A stretch of 14,653 nucleotides of DNA from Lachnospiraceae bacterium UBA7160 (lineage in GTDB: Bacteria; Bacillota; Clostridia; Lachnospirales; Lachnospiraceae). The notes beneath the pieces are model-generated. The model worked only from the letters and a program-made list of their open reading frames with translations, searched no databases and was not told the origin of the DNA. The stretch lies in NCBI GenBank assembly GCA_002491565.1, contig DKWE01000006.1:63449-78101 (forward strand), in the 5' to 3' direction. The position numbers and the translations under genes are program-made. The number at the start of each line of letters is the position of its first letter. The stretch's first letter is position 1. Shown here piece by piece: positions 1 through 5,441 of the stretch.

Positions 1-5
1 AGTAG

Positions 6-19
6 CCATGCTTGCATGG
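6..19. repeat. Short perfect palindrome upstream of the first gene
   Basis: CCATGC-TT-GCATGG is a perfect 6-bp inverted repeat with a 2-nt centre, 58 bases upstream of the first start codon. It could be an operator or the 3' hairpin of a gene cut off by the window edge. Too little flanking sequence is present to decide. Confidence 0.3.
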
Positions 20-77
20 ATATTTGAGGAAGAGTCTGTATCAGCAGACCGACATAATAAAAAGCAGGAGGAAAATC

Positions 78-1649
78 ATGAAAGCAAAGAAAATCTTAGC
101 GCTCGGACTTAGCGCAGTGCTGGCGATGGGTGCGCTCACAGGCTGCGGCGGCGACAGCAAGGAGAAGGATACGAAGGATACAAAGGATACGAAGACTACC
201 GAGAAGGCGGAGGAGGTCCAGGGGCAGGAAATCGTCAATCTGAAATGGATCACCATCGGAAATGGCATGCCGGACAATTACGATTCCTGGATTGGAAAGG
301 TGAACAGCTATATCGGCGAGAAGATTGGCGTGAACCTGGAGATGGAAGTCATTCCGTGGGGCGACTGGGATAAGCGCAGAAACGTTATCATCAGTACGAA
401 TGAGCCGTACGATATCATTTTCGGAAACGGCAATAACTACATTGCGGATATCAAGCTGGGAGCTTACGCCGAGATCACGGATCTGATCGATGAAAACATG
501 AAGGAATTCAATGAACTGATGCCGGAGAAGTACTGGAAAGCGGTGGATGTCGACGGAAAAATCTATGCGGTGCCTACCTATAAGGACAGTTCCATCTCCA
601 ACTACGCGATCTGGGATAAGGAGTTGGTGGACGAGTACAATATCGACTACAAGAACCTGACCGAGCTGGAGGATCTGACACCGATCTTCGAGACGCTGAA
701 AGCGGAGAAGAATGATTATCCGGTCTATATCAAGAATGACGGTGTATACTCGATCTTTGACCCGTATGACCAGATCGGCGGCGGAACACAGATCCTCGGC
801 GTGCGGTACGATGATCCGGAAGGAAGAGTCTGCTTCACACTGGAGGAGCCGGATATTTACTCTGCTCTGGAGACCTTCTATGACTGGAACAAGAAGGGAA
901 TCATCAACCCGGACGCTTCGACACTGACACAGGGACGTGTCTATAATATGTGGCGTATCGCACAGGGCTGGGAGTCCGCGGGCGTTACATCCTGGGGACC
1001 GCAGATGGGCAAGGACGTCGTGGTAGCAAAGGTCGGCGATACCATCCTTTCGAATGAGACAGTGCGTGGTTCTCTGAATATGGTTTCTACCAACTCAAAG
1101 TATCCGGAGAAGTGCCTGCAGCTTCTGAACCTGGTGAACACAGATACGACCTTACGTGATATGTTCTACTATGGCGAAGAGGGCGTAAACTTTGATTATG
1201 TGGAGGTAGACGGCGTCCGGAAGGCACACAAGATTAATGAAGACTGGGCGATGGCAGGCTATACGCAGGGCACCTTCTTCACAGTTACACCGATTGAGAC
1301 AGACACAGGCGACCAGTGGGGCGAGATCAAGGCGCTGAACGAGTCTGCAGTAGCTTCCGCGATGCTCGGCTTCACCTTTGATACTTCAGAGGTTTCAGAC
1401 CAGCTTGCGAACTGCCGTGAGATCTGGCTGCGCTACAAGAGTGAGGTCATGACTGGCGTGAAGGATCCGGCAGAGGTTGTTCCGCAGATCAAGGAGGAGC
1501 TGATGAAGGCAGGCTTCCAGGATGTGATGGACGCGGCACAGGCGCAGGTCAATGAATTCCTTGCGGCGAACCCGGCTGCAGAGAAGACGGAGGCTGGCAC
1601 AGAGGCTGGGGCAGCTGAAACGCAGGGCGCGGAGGCAGAGACGGAGTAG
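78..1649 (+). CDS. LplA-type sugar ABC transporter substrate-binding lipoprotein (DUF3502-like C-terminus)
   Basis: This 523-aa extracytoplasmic binding protein of a CUT1-type carbohydrate importer should be anchored to the outer face of the membrane. The signal peptide (K-rich start, hydrophobic core, lipobox LTGC with Cys23) is a clear lipoprotein signal. After Cys23 comes a polar linker containing KDT repeats encoded by 9-bp units. The body is of family SBP type, and residues around 435-500 (GFTFDTSEV... through the VMTGVKDPAEVVPQIKEEL region) resemble the C-terminal DUF3502 domain of LplA-like proteins. An extra E/A/T-rich tail of about 25 residues follows. I chose ATG 78 because AGGAGG lies just upstream and the signal peptide starts there; the open frame extends upstream only through a TTG at 12. 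Its permeases are probably to the left of the window. A terminator lies 164-214 bases downstream, so the next gene may be only partly co-transcribed. The cargo cannot be read from sequence; an oligosaccharide is likely. Confidence 0.9.
   Translation: MKAKKILALGLSAVLAMGALTGCGGDSKEKDTKDTKDTKTTEKAEEVQGQEIVNLKWITIGNGMPDNYDSWIGKVNSYIGEKIGVNLEMEVIPWGDWDKRRNVIISTNEPYDIIFGNGNNYIADIKLGAYAEITDLIDENMKEFNELMPEKYWKAVDVDGKIYAVPTYKDSSISNYAIWDKELVDEYNIDYKNLTELEDLTPIFETLKAEKNDYPVYIKNDGVYSIFDPYDQIGGGTQILGVRYDDPEGRVCFTLEEPDIYSALETFYDWNKKGIINPDASTLTQGRVYNMWRIAQGWESAGVTSWGPQMGKDVVVAKVGDTILSNETVRGSLNMVSTNSKYPEKCLQLLNLVNTDTTLRDMFYYGEEGVNFDYVEVDGVRKAHKINEDWAMAGYTQGTFFTVTPIETDTGDQWGEIKALNESAVASAMLGFTFDTSEVSDQLANCREIWLRYKSEVMTGVKDPAEVVPQIKEELMKAGFQDVMDAAQAQVNEFLAANPAAEKTEAGTEAGAAETQGAEAETE
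165..200 (+). repeat. 9-bp in-frame tandem repeat in lipoprotein linker
   Basis: Units at 165-173, 174-182 and 183-191 read AAGGATACG/A, followed by a degenerate fourth unit (192-200). They encode a KDT-KDT-KDT-KTT linker between the lipidated cysteine and the folded domain. The unit is a multiple of three, so slippage would change linker length without shifting the frame. Confidence 0.75.
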
Positions 1650-1719
1650 CAGGAGACTGGAACGATGTCATCCGGTTCACAGCAGCGGCCACTGTTCCGC
1701 GAGGCGTGAGGGGGTTGCA

Positions 1720-1792
1720 AGCAAAAATCCCATCATCTGAGGTGATTTTCATGGATTTTTGCTCGTATCTGTGAGAGTACTGAACAGATACG
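1720..1792 (+). repeat. Two-hairpin intergenic structure, candidate dispersed repeat
   Basis: Between the first binding protein and the GH42-like gene (1650-1988, no gene) there are two consecutive hairpins. The first has perfect 11-bp arms, AGCAAAAATCC (1720-1730) and GGATTTTTGCT (1753-1763), with an inner stem ATCATC/GGTGAT (1732-1737/1741-1746). The second has perfect 9-bp arms, CGTATCTGT (1764-1772) and ACAGATACG (1784-1792). The first is directly abutted by the second. The compact symmetric form suggests an intergenic repeat element or a structured 3' UTR; the dispersed nature is my guess. Confidence 0.5.
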
Positions 1793-1812
1793 AATCAGGA
1801 ATAGCAAAAATG

Positions 1813-1863
1813 GGGCGGTTGCACGAAGACAGTTGGCTTACTCTTGGTGCAGCAGCCCTTTTT
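1813..1863 (+). terminator. Rho-independent terminator after the first binding protein
   Basis: The stem is GGGC (1813-1816) and GTTGCAC (1818-1824) pairing with GTGCAGC (1847-1853) and GCCC (1855-1858), with one G-A mismatch and one G-U pair, followed immediately by TTTTT (1859-1863). The loop is long (22 nt), so termination may be partial and allow read-through into the GH42-like gene. Confidence 0.6.
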
Positions 1864-1891
1864 CATATGGAATAGAAAGCTGCGTTGGGAT

Positions 1892-1941
1892 CCGGACGGA
1901 TGTTCCGGCTGGATAGGGGATGTGTGTTTTGCCAGCCGGGA
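1892..1941 (+). promoter_or_regulatory. G+C-rich leader with two mutually exclusive hairpins
   Basis: CCGGCTGG (1905-1912) pairs perfectly with CCAGCCGG (1932-1939), extendable by T-A and T-G pairs. A competing stem CCGGA (1892-1896)/TCCGG (1904-1908) uses four of the same bases. The structure lies 48 bases upstream of the chosen start of the GH42-like gene. It has no U-tract. I see no convincing promoter between 1864 and 1988. Confidence 0.35.
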
Positions 1942-1988
1942 GCAGATATGCAAAGGAAAAACGAATCGATGCTATAGAGGTGAATTTC

Positions 1989-4568
1989 ATGAAGCTGATC
2001 AGTAAGGGGACCAATACCCCCTATATGAATGTGATATTTGGAAATTTTTACAGCCCTGCGTTTGACGACGAGAATTTTGTGGACGAGACGATGGCGCTGA
2101 TCCGGAAGCTTGGCTATACCAGTGTGATGTTTGACACGAAGGCCTGGGAGGATTTTAAAGAACGGTACGAGGGAGGAGAGGCAAGCCAGTATGTGAAGAT
2201 GCAGGAGTATATGGGGCGTTCTGCGCACAGGCACGGCCTTGCGTACAATTTTCTTCTGCTCTATATGAATGGGGACAATCTGTACCCGCATATCCGCTAC
2301 AGCCCGCCGATCTTTGGAGAGCAGACCGTGTATCTCGACGGAACGCCCGGAAGATGGTACAAATACTGGTCGGAGAAGGCACGGAATTCGATGAAGGAGC
2401 ACGCGGACCGGATCATGGAGCGGTACGGGGACGGCTGCGAGCGGTGCCTGCTGGGGACGGACGGAGAGGAAAAGCGGAATGCTTTGAACAGCGGGTGCGG
2501 GGAGAGAAGCCTGGAAAGTTCGGATAGCAGATGTCAGAATAAAAGACAGAATGAATGGGATAGTGAGTGCGGAAAGAAAAGCCTGGAAAGTTCGGATAGC
2601 GAATGCCAGGATAAAAGACGGAATGATTTAGATTGCGAGAGCATGGAGAGAAGTCTGAACAGTTTGGCTGCTGGGGAACAGTGGAAAAACCTGTATGGGC
2701 AGGGGCAGGAGAGGCGGGAAGTGATTCCAGTGTGCAGCATGTGGGACCCGGTGGTATCGCCAAGCTTTGACGAGGAAGGGCAGAACCGCTATCGCTCTTT
2801 TCTGAAAAAACTGTATCACGGAGACATTGCAGCGCTGAACCGGACGTATGGAGCAGCGGCGGCAAGCTTTGAGCAGCTGCACCCGGAGGAGTACTGGTAT
2901 GGTGTGCGGTATGGAGCGGATTCGTTTTACACGGAGGAGGATGTGGAGAACCGCACCCCGCGTTTTTATGTGTGGCGCGATAATGCATTCTGGAAGATGG
3001 AGGAGCTTGCGCTGTACTTTGAACAGATCGGCCCGATGCTGAAAGAAAAGAATCCGGACCTGTTTCTGTGTCCGGATTTCACACAGTGGGGCTATTTTCT
3101 CAATATCTACGGGAGGCAGCAGCAGGACCTGGACAACGAATTCAGCGATTTGTGGGACACGGCCATGCGCGGGATTGATCTGTACCGGGTAGCGCCGTAT
3201 GTGGATTCCTGTCATTTTATCACAGTTCCGGTCACGCCTGACGGCTGCGCCGATGCCTATGTCGTCTCCTGCCAGCACAGCATGATGCGGGTAATGAATG
3301 AGGGAAAGCCTTTCATCGGGGGAATTTACTGGGGAAGATATATTTATCAGGATCTCTATGCGCAGCTGTCTCCGGCAGAGATCATCGGCTCTATGACAGC
3401 CTGCGGGATGGACGGCTATACGTGCTATGGAATGAATGGACTCGACGACGGAGGTGTGATGAACCGCATGGACGAGGACTTTTTGGAGTCTCTGCGCCTG
3501 GCAAATGCATGGTGTAAGGAGGTCCTGGCGCTTCGGAAGGGAGAGCGGAAGAAGGAGATCGCCATCCTGTTCCCGTCAGAGATGGCAGCTCTGGAGCCGT
3601 TCGAAGTTGGAAATAATAAAATCCGGCGGCTCGACCTGCTGGGCTGGTACAGGCTTTGCTGTGATCTGGGCTATCAGACCGATGTGATCAGCTGCCATGA
3701 GATCAGGCGGGGCGCGCTGTGGGACTACCGAGTGCTGATTGTACCGTCAAATGACTGCTATTTTGCGGCAGAGCATGAGGAGGCGGAGCAGAGCATCCAG
3801 GACTGGGCCGCAGCAGGCGGCGTGGTTCTCCACGGCCCGTGCGACCAGCTGGCGGAACGCTGCTTTGGCATCCAGGGAGAGCCGTGTCTGAAGAAGCCGT
3901 ACCGCTATGGTAAGACAATAATTGCGCAGGGGGAACGCTTCTGCCGCTATCACGGGGGCGAAGTGATTGCGCCGTATGTAGATGATGCAGGCTGCTGCGT
4001 GGCAGCGTATGCGGGGGAGACGCTGAGAGAGCGGATGGACACTGCATGTCGAGGGAGCGAGAAGACTGAGACGGGGTGCACAAGTAAGACGGATAGGACA
4101 CGTATCGCCGGAAGGTCTGAGGAGGATTGCGCGGGAGAGATGGGTGGAACACATATCGTCGAAGGAACTGAGAAGCATTTCAGAAGAGAGGCGGCGGAAG
4201 AGAGCAGAGAGGTAAAAGGCACAGTGTACTCCTTCGGCGTGCAGATCGGGGCATCCTACGCAGCGAAAAATATCCCGCATGTGCCGTATGAGCAGGGCAA
4301 CAAGGAGATGTATCCGATCATCCAGTCGCAGACAACGCTGCTTCGGGATATCCTGTACCGCCACATCACACCGGCAAGCGGTATCTGCGAGCGGGGAATC
4401 GAGACCGGCGTATTTGGTAATGGCATGGTGATCGTAAATCACCGCTCCACGCCCTACGTGCTGCCACAAGTATATCCTACGGAACTTTACCAGTATCCGG
4501 ACCATGCAAGGAGGGCAGGAAGAGGCGTCCTGTATGGACATGAGGCAGTGTGGGTAAGCGAGGGGTGA
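1989..4568 (+). CDS. GH42-like (GH-A clan type) cytoplasmic glycosidase-type protein with two repeat inserts
   Basis: This 859-aa protein has no signal peptide, so it should act in the cytoplasm on an imported glycan. Residues 1 to about 500 look like the TIM-barrel half of GH42 beta-galactosidase-like proteins: an N-terminal FGNFYSPAF segment, a GDIAALNRTYG stretch (family LN-WG motif) and a KPF...GMDGYTCYGMNG segment. From about 522 (KKEIAILFPSEM) to about 620 it resembles the Rossmann-like GH42 trimerisation domain, including RVLIVPS and GGVVLHGP. Two hydrophilic inserts made of tandem repeats interrupt it (residues about 164-235 and 697-730). The usual GH42 nucleophile Glu is not visible after KPF (it reads FIGGIYWG, residues 442-448), and a clear NEY acid/base motif is also missing; MWD at 251-253 sits near that place. 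ATG 1989 is preferred because AGAGGTG lies 7 bases upstream; an ATG at 1920 is in frame but falls within a hairpin. It follows a binding-protein gene and is followed by an unrelated regulator islet. The substrate is unknown, and it may belong to an unclassified neighbour family. Confidence 0.75.
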   Translation: MKLISKGTNTPYMNVIFGNFYSPAFDDENFVDETMALIRKLGYTSVMFDTKAWEDFKERYEGGEASQYVKMQEYMGRSAHRHGLAYNFLLLYMNGDNLYPHIRYSPPIFGEQTVYLDGTPGRWYKYWSEKARNSMKEHADRIMERYGDGCERCLLGTDGEEKRNALNSGCGERSLESSDSRCQNKRQNEWDSECGKKSLESSDSECQDKRRNDLDCESMERSLNSLAAGEQWKNLYGQGQERREVIPVCSMWDPVVSPSFDEEGQNRYRSFLKKLYHGDIAALNRTYGAAAASFEQLHPEEYWYGVRYGADSFYTEEDVENRTPRFYVWRDNAFWKMEELALYFEQIGPMLKEKNPDLFLCPDFTQWGYFLNIYGRQQQDLDNEFSDLWDTAMRGIDLYRVAPYVDSCHFITVPVTPDGCADAYVVSCQHSMMRVMNEGKPFIGGIYWGRYIYQDLYAQLSPAEIIGSMTACGMDGYTCYGMNGLDDGGVMNRMDEDFLESLRLANAWCKEVLALRKGERKKEIAILFPSEMAALEPFEVGNNKIRRLDLLGWYRLCCDLGYQTDVISCHEIRRGALWDYRVLIVPSNDCYFAAEHEEAEQSIQDWAAAGGVVLHGPCDQLAERCFGIQGEPCLKKPYRYGKTIIAQGERFCRYHGGEVIAPYVDDAGCCVAAYAGETLRERMDTACRGSEKTETGCTSKTDRTRIAGRSEEDCAGEMGGTHIVEGTEKHFRREAAEESREVKGTVYSFGVQIGASYAAKNIPHVPYEQGNKEMYPIIQSQTTLLRDILYRHITPASGICERGIETGVFGNGMVIVNHRSTPYVLPQVYPTELYQYPDHARRAGRGVLYGHEAVWVSEG
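2478..2693 (+). repeat. Three 72-bp tandem repeats inside the GH42-like gene
   Basis: Units begin at 2478, 2550 and 2622, exactly 24 codons apart. Units 1 and 2 share an almost identical core (AGCCTGGAAAGTTCGGATAGC) that encodes SLESSDS, followed by CQ-KR. Unit 3 is decayed (RSLNSLAAGE). The encoded segment is very polar with regularly spaced cysteines (SGCG, SRCQ, SECG, SECQ, LDCE). It lies between the GTDGEE segment and the VIPVCSMWD segment of the barrel, so it is probably a surface loop. Confidence 0.85.
4077..4178 (+). repeat. Two diverged 51-bp tandem repeats inside the GH42-like gene
   Basis: Two 17-codon units (4077-4127 and 4128-4178) align without gaps. Both start with TGC; positions 8 and 10 are ACA and ATC in both, and position 15 is GAG in both. 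The encoded peptide (CTSKTDRTRIAG..., CAGEMGGTHIVEG...) is hydrophilic and follows the sheet-rich part of the C-terminal half, just before a VKGTVYSFGVQIG strand-like segment. Confidence 0.65.
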
Positions 4569-4577
4569 GACAGAAAT

Positions 4578-4630
4578 ATATCACAATAATTAGTGATTAG
4601 CAACATATGAATCACTATTTATTGTGATAT
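4578..4630. promoter_or_regulatory. Long inverted repeat upstream of the XRE gene (operator or bidirectional terminator)
   Basis: Arms 4578-4598 and 4610-4630 are each 21 nt and pair perfectly except for one central T-T mismatch: ATATCACAATAA/TTATTGTGATAT outside and TAGTGATT/AATCACTA inside, with an 11-nt loop (4599-4609). It begins 9 bases after the GH42-like stop codon and ends 5 bases before the -35 box of the next promoter. Position fits an operator for autoregulation. The hairpin may also end the upstream transcript, though only a weak T-rich run (TTATTATT) follows. Confidence 0.65.
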
Positions 4631-4635
4631 TATTA

Positions 4636-4663
4636 TTGACTTTCCGGACATGTATGCTATAGT
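4636..4663 (+). promoter_or_regulatory. Promoter of the XRE regulator
   Basis: TTGACT (4636-4641), a 16-bp spacer and TATAGT (4658-4663) give a good sigma-A-type promoter, placing the transcript start about 25 bases before the ATG at 4695. The 21-nt-arm inverted repeat ends just upstream of the -35 box. Confidence 0.65.
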
Positions 4664-4694
4664 ATAGTTAAATGCCAGAGAAAGCAGGTGCGGT

Positions 4695-4958
4695 ATGCTG
4701 GAATATAAAATCGATGTGATTAAGGAACTGGAAAGAGTTGGGGTCAATACCACAAAGGCCAAAAAAACTGGTATTTTTGGTCAGGCAACGATGAAAAAGT
4801 TCAGAGAAAAAGATACCAATATTTCCCTTGTAAATTTGAATCGGCTGTGCTGCGTGCTGGAAATGCAGCCTAGAGATATTATAAAATATGTCGAGACGGC
4901 TGAGGACAGAGAAGCGATAATCTCAAAAATTTGTGAAACACAAATTGACAATCACTAA
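4695..4958 (+). CDS. Small Cro/XRE-family helix-turn-helix regulator
   Basis: This 87-aa protein is essentially one DNA-binding domain. Residues about 25-70 match the HTH_26/Cro-C1 pattern seen in small Gram-positive regulators: an FGQATMKKFREKDTNIS recognition segment, then VNLNRLCCVLEMQPRDIIKYV, where LNRLC..L...P.DI...V is the family signature. No sensor or catalytic domain is present, so it probably acts as a dimeric repressor. The start ATG has AGGTG (4686-4690) 4 bases upstream. The gene is visibly richer in A+T than its neighbours and sits between two inverted-repeat clusters containing the same AGTGAT/ATCACT half-site. It probably controls its own promoter and the promoter of the 49-aa gene downstream. 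The fold is well supported; the target is inferred from the repeats only. Confidence 0.85.
   Translation: MLEYKIDVIKELERVGVNTTKAKKTGIFGQATMKKFREKDTNISLVNLNRLCCVLEMQPRDIIKYVETAEDREAIISKICETQIDNH
4928..4946. promoter_or_regulatory. Perfect palindrome just upstream of the second promoter
   Basis: AATTTGTG (4928-4935), AAA, CACAAATT (4939-4946) is a perfect 8-bp inverted repeat with a 3-nt centre. It lies within the last codons of the XRE gene and overlaps by two bases the -35 box TTGACA (4945-4950). It also shares TTGTG with the outer arm of the inverted repeat at 4578-4630. Likely an operator. Confidence 0.5.
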
Positions 4959-4973
4959 AAAGAGTGATATGCT
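4945..4973 (+). promoter_or_regulatory. Promoter of the 49-aa gene with an operator-like spacer
   Basis: TTGACA (4945-4950), a 17-bp spacer and TATGCT (4968-4973) form a strong-looking promoter that overlaps the 3' end of the XRE gene. The spacer carries an inverted repeat, ATCACT (4951-4956)/AGTGAT (4963-4968), the same half-site as in the repeat before the XRE gene. A dimer bound there would block RNA polymerase. The transcript would begin near 4980, leaving a leader of about 70 bases with a small stem AGCCT (5005-5009)/AGGCT (5023-5027). Confidence 0.6.
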
Positions 4974-5052
4974 GTAGTGGTCAGGCGGGAAACCAAATGA
5001 TAATAGCCTAAGGGAAGCTGCAAGGCTGAACCAGAGGAGAAAGGCGGTTACT

Positions 5053-5202
5053 ATGAACGATATGAATATGACAGAAGTTGCGAGATTGCTCTTAGGATTG
5101 CGTGCGGCTGGCTGGACGGAAAAAGAGATCAATGATTTTCTTCTTTTTATTGAAACAGGAGAGGAACAGTACAAGCCAGGACGCAAAGAAAAGGCAGAAT
5201 AG
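5053..5202 (+). CDS. 49-aa conserved-looking small protein
   Basis: The ATG at 5053 is preceded by AAAGG (5040-5044) at an 8-base spacing and by a good promoter. The protein begins MNDMNMTEVARLLLGLRAAG and continues GWTEKEINDFLLFIETGEEQ, ending in a basic tail (KPGRKEKAE). It reads as two amphipathic helices joined at Gly-Trp, a helical hairpin with no signal peptide and no catalytic motif. It resembles, from memory, short hypothetical proteins of Clostridia with a GW-x-EKEINDFLL-x-IE-x-G core; this was not checked. A terminator follows 32 bases after the stop. Given the shared half-sites, it is probably controlled by the XRE protein and may be its partner or a second regulator. I cannot assign a function. 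Confidence 0.65.
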   Translation: MNDMNMTEVARLLLGLRAAGWTEKEINDFLLFIETGEEQYKPGRKEKAE

Positions 5203-5234
5203 AAATAGTGGAATAGGAAAGCAAATGATCGGAG

Positions 5235-5270
5235 CCCTCTGAAGACAGAAATGTGTTCAGAGGGATTTTT
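5235..5270 (+). terminator. Rho-independent terminator of the XRE/49-aa module
   Basis: A perfect 9-bp stem, CCCTCTGAA (5235-5243)/TTCAGAGGG (5256-5264), with a 12-nt loop is followed by A and five T (5266-5270). This is a textbook terminator and separates the islet from the efflux genes. The 5271-5331 stretch holds nothing recognisable. Confidence 0.85.
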
Positions 5271-5331
5271 CTGCCATGGAAGTAGAGAAAAGGGGCAGGC
5301 AATAAGTCCCAGAAGCGCGGCAACTGAGTTA

Positions 5332-5394
5332 TAGATAAATATCTAATAAAAACATTTGACAGATATCGATGAATATGATAATCTGATTACAGAT
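5332..5394 (+). promoter_or_regulatory. Promoter and two operator-like palindromes before the MFS gene
   Basis: A candidate promoter is TTGACA (5356-5361) with GATAAT (5377-5382) at a 15-bp spacing, which is short. Two perfect palindromes flank it: TAGATA-AA-TATCTA (5332-5345), just upstream of the -35 box, and ATCTG-ATTA-CAGAT (5381-5394), overlapping the -10 box and start site. The ATCT/AGAT element is common to both. They are natural candidates for binding by the ArsR-type protein encoded by the second gene of the pair. Confidence 0.5.
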
Positions 5395-5441
5395 GCACAT
5401 CAAATATAAGATTAGACAGTTATCTACAAGGAGGAGTATCT

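Noticed and set aside
1920..1988. Upstream in-frame ATG extending the GH42-like protein by 23 residues
   Set aside because: It lies in a hairpin with a poor ribosome site, while ATG 1989 has AGAGGTG at a good distance and begins the conserved-looking sequence.
2478..2693. CRISPR-like array
   Set aside because: Units are contiguous, in frame, without spacers, and lie within a coding region; they are a coding minisatellite.
3747..4541. Long open frame on the - strand opposite the GH42-like gene
   Set aside because: It mirrors a clear coding region, has no ribosome site, and its composition (Cys/His/Arg-rich) is typical of an antisense shadow.
4999..5040. Possible small RNA or riboswitch in the leader of the 49-aa gene
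   Set aside because: Only a 5-bp stem (AGCCT/AGGCT) is visible and no known riboswitch motif is recognised.
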